A DNA stretch of 64,000 nucleotides from Lineus longissimus (lineage: Eukaryota > Nemertea > Pilidiophora > Heteronemertea > Lineidae). How positions within the stretch are numbered: position 1 is the stretch's first letter; each line of letters opens with the position of its first letter. Of the stretch, positions 23,401 to 34,665 are shown piece by piece. The stretch covers positions 186,001-250,000 of the forward strand of contig NC_088325.1 of the NCBI RefSeq assembly GCF_910592395.1, written 5' to 3'. A program made the position numbers and the translations under genes. A model generated the notes under the pieces. It was given only the letters and a program-made list of their open reading frames with translations. It had not been told where the DNA came from and ran no database searches.

Positions 23401-25574
23401 CGTTGTGCTACTCTGATATCAATGAATGTATTCAGTGACAAGTCGAGATACGTGAGATTAGGATAATACCCCAGTGGGGAGTTGTCACTGATGCACGCGC
23501 AGGACAAGCCCAGGTGATGCATGTGCTTGAATTGCTCTAAGATTCTCACCTCGGATGAATACAAACAGTACCTCGATATGTCTATGTATCGTAAGTTAGT
23601 TAGGTTAGAAAGAAAAGATATGTACAGGCCTACGTAGTCTTTACGACCAGGTTGTCTTTTAAATTGTAACCATATTACATTCGGATTTCCCCGAAGTGAG
23701 TTCTCATGCAGGTTTACTTTCCCCGTTGATAGGTCGACATCTATCGCCTTGAATTTGTTCGGAAGAACCGACAGGTCAACAATAGCGGACTTATTCCCGA
23801 TGTACGAGGCCACATGCCTGGAACAAAACCATCCGTGTGGGCAAGCTTCCTCTCCACAGAATGTTTCTTTATCCTCGACAGAGACTTGCTCGGACCTGTC
23901 ATGCTGAATCCCGCATTCTGGTTGACCTCTACAGCTGTAATATCCTGTAGGACACGTGTGCACTTCGTCATCTTTGTACTGAGCTTGAAGGCCTCTAATT
24001 CTTCTTGCTGAAGCTTCGCATCCGAACCCGACACTTGTCGAACCAGACTTTGAGTCAGAGTCACCGTCACTCCAAAGTCCACAAGGAACAAGAAACAACG
24101 TGCTATTCTGCAGCAGACGAAGCCTGTCAATCCGTATCACCCCGCAATTTGTTGTGTTTCCTAAAGATGGTGCCCCCTCATTAGCCAGGCCGTCTTTTCG
24201 ACTTGTTCGATGAGGAGGTGAATTCCGAGCAGAGAAATGTGTTTCATACCCTTTTCCGGGGTTGCCCCTCATCAACGAAAACATCTGTAAAGAAAATAGT
24301 GAAACAGTTTTCTTTAATGAGGATGCATCAGGAGATACACGTACGTGTGAAAGGCAGGGACCAGATGCCTAATCGGCGTAGGAGACGAACGCCAGCATTA
24401 CCTCAAAGTAAATTCAGTAAATTTCTTTTCCAATAGTAGCAATAGGACGCTACTGCTAACCCCGATTGAGAATCTGGCCCCTGCTAACGAACAGAGCTTG
24501 GTTAATCCGGGAGTATCTGCATCATGCGAGAGGCAACTTCAGGCCAGCAAACCCATGGCCGATACGGTACTGTTAAGTGTAGTTAGCAGTTAAATACGTG
24601 GATGGTTCTGTCGATGAACAAGTATTTTGACTAGACCGCAGCGGACAAGTAAGGTGATTCTCCACAACAACACCCAGTAGATGAGGACATCTTTGGCCAG
24701 TTGCATCGTATGACAACGGTCCCGCCAATTGCAATTTCAGCACAAGATACAAAATGCCTACCTGGTTTTCTTTTATCACGTCTGTGTATATCCAATCATG
24801 CCTGACGGTAAAGTCCCACCATACCGACCGCAGGAAGTAAGCTATCGTCTCCATTTCTTGCAACGAAGTCAGACTCAGAAGATGGCCGCCGGGGATGAAT
24901 GACGCGCATGCGTCCTGTGCTTCTTGGGATGACGTCACATTCAAAGTGTTAGCATCAAACATCCCATAGCATATGCATCCTGACAGGAGAAAGCCTTCCG
25001 GACAAATGCATTCCTCGTCGCCTTCTGGAATCTGGTAAGGTTTCTGGACGACTTCAATGATGTAAGGAAACTTCTCGCGAGAATAGAGTTCAATGATTGG
25101 TTCGGACCCTACTGTTTTGATGGTCCTATTCTCTTGGGGAGAGGAACCCTTTATATCAAGCAGAGTGTTCGCGTTGTCGGAGACAGAAGACATACTATTC
25201 TTAACACAAATGTCTGCAGTCGAGGTGGTTTCTTTAACAATCAGGTGAAACGGCACTGACATCCCAGTGGTATTAGCTGTGATTTCAAAATAGGTCGGCC
25301 TAGGAAGGCATTGTCTACTACTAATCCCTTCATACCTAAAGGAAATCTTGCACATTCCATCGTTTCCTAAAGAATTCGCACGATCAACTTTAAGGCGATA
25401 GAGTTCTTCACCACTGCTTCTCTCAGTTCCACTTAGGCCACAGTCCCCAGAATAGCTCAGCATTAACCGGAGTCCGATGGTTTGTTCCTCGCCTAGTGTC
25501 CGAGTACAACAGCTCGCGGTGAGAAGGATCATGCTGATTAGATACATCTCGTTGATTGGATAGATAGAGGTCAC
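20415..25574 (-). CDS. C-type-lectin / LRR / rhodopsin-class 7TM receptor, two exons, about 1560 aa
   Basis: Exon 1 is 25574-24762 and exon 2 is 24284-20415, joined across a 477-bp phase-0 GT-AG intron (donor CAG/GTAGGC, acceptor TTTACAG). Exon 1 gives a signal peptide (core LISMILLTASC), an unassigned Cys-containing region, and the first half of a C-type-lectin-like domain from about residue 196 (CICYG ... WIYTD). Exon 2 starts with what looks like the second half (NCGVI ... VPC), then a Cys-rich linker, about 30 LRRs, a Cys hinge, and seven TM helices from about exon-2 residue 985. The 7TM part has CDRV in place of DRY after TM3, CWVP in TM6 and NPFLY in TM7. This layout resembles LGR/RXFP and snail GRL101-type receptors with a lectin domain in place of LDLa repeats. 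Classical EPN/QPD and WND sugar-binding motifs are not visible. The exon join is inferred; the LRR-7TM part alone is very secure. Confidence 0.85.
24285..24761 (-). other. Inferred phase-0 intron of the lectin-LRR-GPCR gene
   Basis: Reading on the minus strand, the donor is CAG/GTAGGC and the acceptor is TTTTCTTTACAG directly before the ATG of the long downstream ORF. Both flanking frames break at a codon boundary, and the join restores the expected second half of the lectin fold. This argues that the ATG at 24284 is an internal codon, not the true start. Confidence 0.65.
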
Positions 25575-28500
25575 ACAGAACTTTGTCCAGAGAATCCGAA
25601 ATGCGTTTTTTGGGAAGAGCAGTTTTAAACTGCTTGAATTTAATTTTTAGTGAGATAGAACCAGAACTTGATTTGGCGTTGTGAAAATTGGAACTCACTT
25701 GCATGAGCCCCTCCAGCTCATTGTGCTTCAGTGAGTGCAGCCTTATGAAAAAAGCTTGTTCCAGCTACTGGCCTTGGGCTTTCATATACATATCAAATTA
25801 CCACTCTCATTGCACATGATCGACTACTATTAGGATAGGAAGCAACTATATACCATCCCACGAGATGCCATCAGCTCATTGCAATACACATTCAGCTATT
25901 TGGCTATATTTTGAACGGCCGTCCTAATTTTTATAATGAAATCATCATCCATTCTGTTGGCGAACAGTCAGGCCATCAACTTCAGAAGGCTTTGGACTGT
26001 TAATGATTCGATGCTTTTAAACGTTGTACGATGATTTAGAAGCATATTATCCAGTTGTCATAATACATTCCCAAGAGGTTCTTTCATCCCGGCGTTTAAA
26101 TAACTTTGAAATTTGATTATCGGTAATGTTTTGATAGTCAATGCTGTTTAACATGACTCTTATTCCCTAAAAATGGTCACGACCGAAGCAAGTCATTTAC
26201 TTTCTGTTTCAGGTTGGAGGGCTCATCACACTCCCAGTAAGCATTATTCCATAAAAGATCTTTAGTCACTTGCGATTGCCATTTATTTCAAAATTATAAA
26301 CTCCAATTCTGCCCACAATCACTGCGAGAACCTTTTCCTTGTTTTATTTCAAATGCTTTGTGATGTTTTCTTAGGCAGACAATGAAAGAAGACGCGATAG
26401 TACCGAAAGCTCAACAAAGTATTGTCTTCTCATATACTTTTTTTCTGATTTTGTCTTAAAATAATTATTGATACCAAATCAGATGTATTGGTTGTCTCAC
26501 CATCATCCCCCAGGTGGCGCTGCCATTTCACGCAAAAACTCGCCTCGATTTCGGCCTACACTTTAGCACCCCCCTTTTGGCGAGTCAAGCCGAGAAATAC
26601 CTCCAATTTGGCATCAATTCCCTAAACCCAAAACATCCCTGACATTTAAGGCCATGGCAGAGCGTGATCAACCTCTAATATGTTGCATTTGATGACTTCG
26701 CGATGGTCTCATCGCCAATAAGCTGATTATGTGCATGCACTTATGAGATGTCTCGTCCAAAGAAGCCATAGACCACTCGATGACTGGCTATTGGCGGGAT
26801 ATAGCGAGAATGTTCACCCGTTTAAAGACCTTTCAGATAGATATGGCCAAAGGCTGACCTCTTGTCACTAAACAGAAATGGTGTGATCACAAATAGTAAT
26901 GTTACACAGCCCGGGCAGCAGGTGCCAGCTTCAGTTGACACCGTGAAAGAGCATTGGCTAGGGCTTCTGTAAGGTTAATCTAGTATTGTGCAGCACCAGC
27001 ATCTTTAGGTAAATGTGATCTGGTCACACTCCTGAGTCCAAATAAGTACCTTTGGCCAGAACGTTTTGCAAAACACTTTGATAGGACACAAATTAATGAA
27101 TGTGGAGATTTTGTTTCAATTGAAAGCCACGTTCTCGGAATATCTGATACAAAAGTCTTGGGCAATTTTCTCGCATGTGATATGTTTCAGAAACTGCTGA
27201 AATGTGGTGAAATGAGACCGCTGTATTTAGTATAAACCCCCTGGTTCCACACAGGGTCCTTATATCAAACTGTAATGCCTTGATTGAATGTGAAGTCGAA
27301 CTAACTGGGGAATTCTGTAATGAAACATTTTAAATTGAGGACGTCCTTCTATTGAAGGCGACTTTAATTCATTATTTCAGTAAACCACAATAATTAGAAG
27401 CAATTATTCCGATAGGACCAATAGAGCTTGCTTAATGCGTTGGATGAAGAGGATGATAAACCTTCAAAATGGTCTTAATGCTTCAAACATCCTAGAAGTA
27501 TGACGTCACGATCCGCTTATATTCACGAGGAAACCATTGACCCCACTTTCGCCTGATATCATGCATATTTTTTCCAGTACTGTTCGGTATGTTTCTGTCC
27601 ATTTATTGTCCCCATGCATTATTAAACCACTTCCTACAGTAGGTTGCGGTGGTCGCTTACTAGAACATATAATGCTCCGTCATTACGCAAGACGACATAC
27701 ATAATTTTAGTCAACGTTGCATGAAAACTATATTGTACTAAATGTAAGTGCTCAATAATTCACATATTTGTCGCGCTAACTTGTCGCAAACATTTCTATG
27801 AATTGATCTGCTTGATGGCTATTGGCAAGTTGCATTGAAAAAAAAACATGTCACATTATTATTTATAATAGTGACGCAGCTTGCTTCACTTGAGACTCGC
27901 TCTGATATCAATACACTCGCAGCTAAATAAGGGAAAGTGGCGCAACTAAAGCCCTGATACAATTATATTCTCTACAGAATTATATTGTACTAAATTATAT
28001 TCTCTACAGAAAAGCGCTGGCAGTACACATGAGCGCATACACATACCATAGCTGGACCAGGGCTATATATTTCTACCATCCATTGGAGTACTATTCAAAC
28101 TTCCTTGTATCACCTTACCTTACAAATGTTATACGTTTATGCGTAACTGAACAGTAAAGCATGGAGAATTACTTCACGTAACAGAACATAGAATTTGGTG
28201 AATGTTCGCCGTGAAGGATGAAAAAACTTCTGAGTCTAAATATTTTTTTCACTAGGTGTCCTTTGACAAAACGAAGAGTTTGCGCCAAGCTTCCTTTCAG
28301 CCCCCGAAACCTCATCGCGATCATCTATCCCATTGTATGATATCGTCAGCAGGACGTTCCATAATGGTATTGACGTTCGCGTTGACATTCCAATGGGTTT
28401 GCGAAACCCCCTAATAACCACATAGCTGTAGAACTTTAATCAATACAATAAATGAATAGGGCCACATTTTAATGCCACTATTGTTAAGCGAAACCGACCA

Positions 28501-28604
28501 GAGCCGGTGGAGACCCTTACTGCCCAACTGGTCAGGCCCCATTCAGCGGACAAAGGTTTTGCGGAGGAAAACCAGGCAACTTCAACAAAAGGAAAACAAT
28601 AAAC
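25575..28604. other. Intergenic stretch
   Basis: No gene is seen. It contains presumed 5' flank of the minus-strand receptor gene, MITE-like copy 2 at 26831-27063, and a fragment of the A/T-rich dispersed repeat at 28205-28255. Confidence 0.45.
26831..27063 (+). mobile_element. MITE-like element, copy 2
   Basis: Same family as 10853-10997. The left end has TGGCCAAAGG and the right end AAGTACCTTTGGCCA, an inverted repeat. The inner sequence includes GTGATCTGGTCAC and GTGAAAGAGCATTGG, also seen in copy 1. Confidence 0.55.
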
Positions 28605-31600
28605 ATGGCTAAGGATACTTTAATTTTTATTGGATTATTTCTTTTGGTTGCCTTGGAAATAGGTAAGTTTAGTTTAGGGTGATGTTGGTTCGATGTGAGT
28701 ACATCAAAATAGATGTCACCGGCAAGATGGCGACATCTCTTTGAATCAGTGTCGCAATTTATGCTCGAAATGTTTATATAACTAGAAGATGGTGCGCGGG
28801 GGGGTCCGATTGGTATGACAGGGTGTCTCAAAAAAACATATCCCATCGATGATTTTTAGGACTACATTTCGGCTACTTTAGTTATCACATTTTCACAGGC
28901 AGCTGGAGTTAACCATGACATAAAACTAACAATAGAAAAACTTATTTAAGTGTCTCCTTGAACTTATTTACATATTCCATTTCACATGATATTTTGAATG
29001 ACTTTGATGATAATTCAAGAAATGACCTTGTCGAGTCTCATTTTGGCCCTGAATGCTGTACATTCTGAGTCTGTTGTTCAAAACATATTTTTCATTTAAT
29101 AACGCCGCGTTTCCCTAATTCTCTCTCTCTCTCCTTGGCAGCCTCCGCAGCGCAGATCACCAAGGACATTGACACTGCGACCGTCTCGGCAGGCCAGGAG
29201 GGGGAGCTCAACTGCTCGGTCACAGAGAGACAGATTTCCAACGGTGCCGTGAGTACTCATCTGAAACGACACCACCATTCGGTTTTTAAGGCATTTTCTT
29301 CTCGACACAAAACGCGCTTCTTTAGATACTGGTCACAGTTGAGGTTTGCATTAAGCTTTTGATGTGTTTGACCCTGGGGTATAAAGAAACCCCAACCAAC
29401 CTTGGCCTAATCACAATGAACTAGCGATTTATCAGTCGTTGTCAGTCGCCTGGATTGGCCTGAAATCACATCTTGATCAGAGCGTCTAGATTTCATGATC
29501 AAACCTGCATCCTTTCATGCAAAATCTATAAAATAAGCTGTAAAATCATCTGAAACAATTCTCCTCAAATCTTGCTGCATATAGGTGTTGTGGTCAAAGG
29601 TAGGAGACAGCGGACAGGCAACCCTCATCTCAAGAAATAACGTCATCACAAGAAAGAATCCATTGGACGCTCTCGGCTCGGAAAAGTTCAAGGTCACGGT
29701 GACCTACCTCTCGGCAACTCTGGAAGTATTCACTCTCCATATCAGGAGAGTCCAGGCCAGTGACAGTGGGCTGTATGAATGTAAAGTCTACATGCTCGGC
29801 TTGGCCAATGTTAATAATTTCCCCAGAGCTACTGGACAGTTAGTGGTCCAGAGTAAGTATACATTTTAACGACGACTACGACTACTCTCATCCTGACCTC
29901 CGTCTGCCACAGGGGCGCTACAGTAGCTGTTTGTGTTCTGCAGCAAATTGCGACCGTCTTGGTCTTCAAGAACTCTTTGGCAGAGGTAGAAAATTCGCAT
30001 CAATTTACGCAACATTACTCCCACCCCAACATAGCTCTAATCGATTCGATGCCTCCAAACAAAATATAATTTTTTCCTCTCTCTAAGATCAAACGAACTT
30101 TCACTAAGTAAAGTGTTATACCCTGAGCTCATTTTTTCAAATTCCAAATGTTCACAGCTCGTCTTTATCGTCATATATATTAAACTTTCTTGCTAAAAGA
30201 GTCACTCACATGGTTGTTGAACACGGACTATTTTGGGTAGCGTGTTTTGACGGCTGTTGGTATTTGTTCCTTTCAAACTTACTGTAGTTTAAATTCCGGA
30301 GTCTTAAATTAAAATTTTGAGTTCAAGCAGGCCCATTTCTCAGAGGAAAACCGTCCTAACTTTTCACCTAGAAGATCTATCTATTCACTCTTTGACCCAT
30401 TGGTGGTTAGTTCACACTTGTTTAACCATGTTAAAGCCACTTTTGGCACACTTAAACATTTTATAAAGTGGAAATAAATTCCATTGTAAAATTGTCCAAA
30501 CCCAGGCATACATTACGAATACATTACGAATACCATTCAAGGGAATGGTCACTCAGGTCTCTTGTTGAATGTTGAATGTATTTTAAGGGATTTATTGTAC
30601 ATAAATCTTGAGGTCAATGCTCTTGAGGTCAATGCTCTTGAGGTCAATGCTCTTGAGGTCAATGCTGTTGAGGTCAATGCTCTTGAGGTCAATGCTCTTG
30701 AGGTCAATGCTCTTGAGGTCAATGCTCTTGAGGTCAATGCTGTTGAGGTCAATGCTCTTGAGGTCAATGCTCTTGAGGTCAATGCTCTTGAGGTCAATGC
30801 TCTTGAGGTCAATGCTCTTGAGGTGAATGTCAAAGTATAGATACAGAAGAACCTCTCTGGATTCGTCGAAGAACATAGTATCGTTCTTAGTTCGAGAACT
30901 CGGAGTCGAATACAGCTAGGTTGACCAAAATGGTCGACACTGTCTGTCTGCTTTCATCAACAGCATTTTTCCAGCGTGTTCAAAGTCCTTAATAGTTTTA
31001 TTTCTCTTCCAGTACCACCGAGACTGAGTGACTCCGACACGAGCACGTTCGTGCGCGTGGTCGAGGGTGACACCGCCAGGCTGACGTGTGACGCATCAGG
31101 AGTCCCCAAGCCAGTACTGTCATGGTCCAAGGCCAACGGGGGCCTCCTACCGGGCGGTTTTCAAACCGTCTTTGTAAGTTACAAACTAGATTAACAAGCC
31201 CACCCCGGAGCCTATTGGAATGGGCTAGTTACGATTGGTCTCTTCTGAAACAAAGTGGTTATTCTTACGAAACTGTAACAATAAAGATGTACTAAGTAAT
31301 TTTAGGGATTAAGCGGAGGATTAGAAGTGTTAGGGAAGGCGTAGAGGTAGGGCCAGTGTATTACTATTGTAGCAGTCTGAAACGACCCCCCTTGGAAAAA
31401 ATATTCTTCCCTTTTAGGCCAGACCTGAATTCTTTCAACTGTGAGGAGAGGGGCACAATATCGTAATGGTTATTTTTTCTCCAGGGCACGGAATTGATTA
31501 TCCCTATGGTGGACACAACGAAAGGTGGGGTCTACCGATGCAAGGCGGATAACAACGTGCGGCCCCCGGCCACCATAGATATCACCCTCCAAGTCAACAC

Positions 31601-33536
31601 AAAACCTGTGGCAAAGGCATTCAGGAAGTCATATGGACAAGCCGCGGATAGGAATTATGAGGTTGAGTTGGCTTGCATTATATCAGGTAGGGACATATAC
31701 AACCTCTGTTCTAGGTGGCCCGCAGTCGCTAATTGGTTTTTAACAGTCAGCAACTTTGGAGCGACCATCTTTTTCTCCAACAAAAACTAGCGACGTCAGA
31801 ATTCTTGCGATGATTGGTGAAAATAGTTCTATTGTAAAATCAGGCCCTGGACCCGGTTGTTCGAAATAAATGTTATCACTAACGCTGGCGTTAACCTAAC
31901 TTGACGTTGAATCTGAAGGCTTAACTGAAGGAGATAACGCTGAGCTAAGATAACGCCAACGTTACTGACCAATTTGGTTTGAACAACCTGGCCCTGGGCG
32001 CCATTGTGGCATTTGAAGTCACTGCAACTGTCTTTTAAAGGATGACCTGGTTAAACGTGCCCATTATTACTACGCTCTGCTCCAGCGGAAAACGCCTTTC
32101 AAGGCGGAATCTTCGTTGTACCATTTTTTCAGGGGCGAAAAGACATGCTTTGGTAGATTACAAGAACCGAAGCAGTGCTGACATCTGGAGAGGAATGTCA
32201 GAACAAAACATGACTAGTTTTAGCCGAATCAGTTTGGCAACCCCCATCGACCTTTAAGTCCTACTTTTGGCGTGACCTCTCCCGCCCATTTACACCAACA
32301 TGTATCTTGTTCTTCTGTGTTTAGGTGATCCAACCCCTGACATAATGTGGTTCAAAAATAACGGCGAGACCTTGAAGCGAATAAACGATGATTTTAAACA
32401 TGAAGTCAACAAGATTGCAGTTTATCCTGGACATAATAGGTAAGGCTGGGTTTACATAGAGATAACATAGAGATTACATAGCGATTACACATAGCAAAGA
32501 AATCAATTGTGTGAAGCCAGCTATATAGGATTCACGATTGCACAGGGAGTGCATGTTTACTGATTCAGATACGTCCGTCCCCTAACTGTGCAATTCCGTT
32601 ACACAAACACCACCGATTCGACCACCTTACTCCTGCCTATAGTTCCCCTTTAAGATCACCTATAGTAACCATAGTGACATCAGTGTCAACAAGTAAACAA
32701 TAATTGATATGTTTTTTCTTGCGATAATTCAGGAAAGAGGGTGACCTCTGGATGACCTTGAGGATTATGCAGCTTCAGCAGGATGATTACGGCAACTACA
32801 CATGCGCGGGCGAGAACATTTACGGGAGGGGCAGTGACATAGTGACACTCTTCCGTAAGTATGCAATGAAAGTTTCAAAGAAGTGGTTCCATTCTGAAAA
32901 GTCGCACCGCCACCCTCTTGCACTCTCGGCCCGTGATTCTGCAACCACACCCACAAAACCTGGCCACCTAGCGAGTGCTTAACAAGAAAATATCGTAGAG
33001 AAAACGTATTCACCGCGTTGTGTGTCGATTTTCATACAAACATGGGCGGCCTTTTGGATCCGCGACTCCCCGATTCTTGGAGTAGATAACAGGTGCTTGA
33101 AGATACCGGAATCATGGCGATCGATCAGACCAGAATAACTGATGGACACAACCTAAAAACTTCAAATCCTTGTACATGGACATGTACATGTATTACTCTT
33201 TTACGGCCATGGTTGATGTGAGTTTTTTCAGAATGTTTAAAGGTGGTTGATTGATTGCTATGATCTATTGATACTGATATCGTCATCGCCTGTGACGCAT
33301 CCGGGAACTTATGATATAATGATATTCTGTATTGGCAGAGAGATTATACCAAGGTACTTCTAATCTGCGTGGAGAATGCTCAAAATTGTCCACTTCATTT
33401 TTCAGATACCCCAACGTGTCAGGGGCCAGCATGCGGTTTTGAAACGTCTGACAGAAATTCTGCTGGATCTGTGGTTGCTACGAAACTGTATGCAATCACC
33501 ATGGCAACGTTAGTAACAATATGGCGGATATTCTGA
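28605..33536 (+). CDS. IgSF gene A: three-Ig, GPI-type surface protein, 8 exons, 387 aa
   Basis: Exons 28605-28662, 29142-29248, 29585-29852, 31013-31173, 31485-31686, 32325-32439, 32733-32854 and 33406-33536 splice in frame with GT-AG sites to 387 codons plus stop. Exon 1 is a signal peptide (LIFIGLFLLVALE). Ig1 is V-like (LNCSV ... VLWSK ... DSGLYEC), Ig2 is I-set-like (LTCDASG ... LSWSK ... GGVYRCKADNN), and Ig3 has LACII ... IMWF ... GNYTCAGEN. The last exon has TPTCQGPAC and a short hydrophobic C-terminus ending in a few basic and aromatic residues, typical of a GPI-anchor signal. Three Ig domains plus GPI resembles IgLON/lachesin adhesion molecules, but the TPTCQG segment is not a feature I know from them. 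It is the first of four paralogues in the cluster. Confidence 0.85.
30606..30831 (+). repeat. 15-bp minisatellite, about 15 copies
   Basis: CTTGAGGTCAATGCT is repeated in near-perfect tandem, with occasional CTG/GTT variants. It lies in intron 3 of IgSF gene A. The unit is a multiple of three without stops, so several frames stay open; none is a gene. Confidence 0.95.
31843..31998. mobile_element. Short palindromic MITE-like element
   Basis: The left arm contains GCCCTGGACCCGGTTGTTCG and the right arm is a close reverse complement (GAACAACCTGGCCCTGGGC). The arms extend inward through TTATCACTAACGCTGGCGTT and its complement. It is in intron 5 of IgSF gene A. Confidence 0.6.
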
Positions 33537-34665
33537 GGAGAAATGAACACTTTTGATGGAATCAACGTCAACATAGAAATTCGCCAATATGAGTGATCTT
33601 AGCCCGGCCTTCTGATGGCGAATCTGTGCTTGACCCAGCGCCTGACCTGGATGATGATTGGTCAAAACCTCTACCCACGCCCCACTCGTGACGTATTCTC
33701 AAATCATACATGTACCGTTTTTATTTGTACATGCTCCATAAATAGACGCAGTAGTTGTGTTTCTAAATGATACTCTGCACGAAATATGACCAAACCGAGT
33801 GGGATATACTTTCCATTAGATTGTGCCTATTTTAAAACAGCTGAATGTTTGTGGGTTCCCAAGAACTTTGCGAGACAGCAAAACTGTATTCTTGAATTTA
33901 GCAAATCACTCTGACTCACTACCATCCTGACGTATCAGGCCAATTTCACTCGATACATATTTACTCATTTTGAAGGGGGAGGAGGCCCTGATGAATACCC
34001 AAGAATTGGCATCACCATGCCTGCAGACAGCATGATCGATCCCGACCACTTCCGGACATACATTATAGGATACACGAAGGCTGCCGAATGGAATTTTGCA
34101 ATCTCAAGCCGACGAGAACTCGTGCATTGCCGTGACAGTGGTCTGGCACAGCACACTCACTATGACTGGAACATCCGCCAAAACAGAACTTATTATAATT
34201 TCGGTCACGGCCAATGATCATGAATTCACTGAGGAATGTTTTGAAAATGCGCACAACGCAGTGATATTCATTGATATTGAAATGAAGGCGCATTACCATT
34301 GAATAGAAAGCGCTCGATCACCTGAAGCTATTCCTTTTCACCCCCACCGCAAATCCGACAGTTAGGCTCAACTCCCGAATATTGATATGTCAAATGTCAT
34401 CATACTTCGCGATTAGATAATGAAAATCGAAGCACTGCAAGCTGTATTTTTAAATTTTTATCTGCGTCTCGAGGTTTATGTTCATGTCAGTTTATTTAAA
34501 TCACGTGAGTCATTGGTTCCATCGAATTGTTGTCACTCGCTCCGGCGACACCCATTATTCTAAACAAGCTCATCTTGAGTCCGGTAAATCTAGTAAACAA
34601 CAGGCTACAAAACCTCGATTTCCGTCACGAAGGAATAATGTAATTTGGACTAAAATCACCCCAAA
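33537..34665. other. Short intergenic interval between IgSF genes A and B
   Basis: About 1.1 kb with no supported gene; it should contain the 3' UTR of A and the promoter of B. I cannot pinpoint either. Confidence 0.4.

Noticed and set aside
24284-24286. ATG at the start of the 1289-codon ORF as the true GPCR start
   Set aside because: No signal peptide follows, and the ATG lies exactly at a good splice acceptor with an in-phase lectin exon upstream.
30549-30876. Repetitive ORFs (ALTSR, EVNAL, MLLRS, DLKSI) on both strands
   Set aside because: Artefacts of a 15-bp unit lacking stops.
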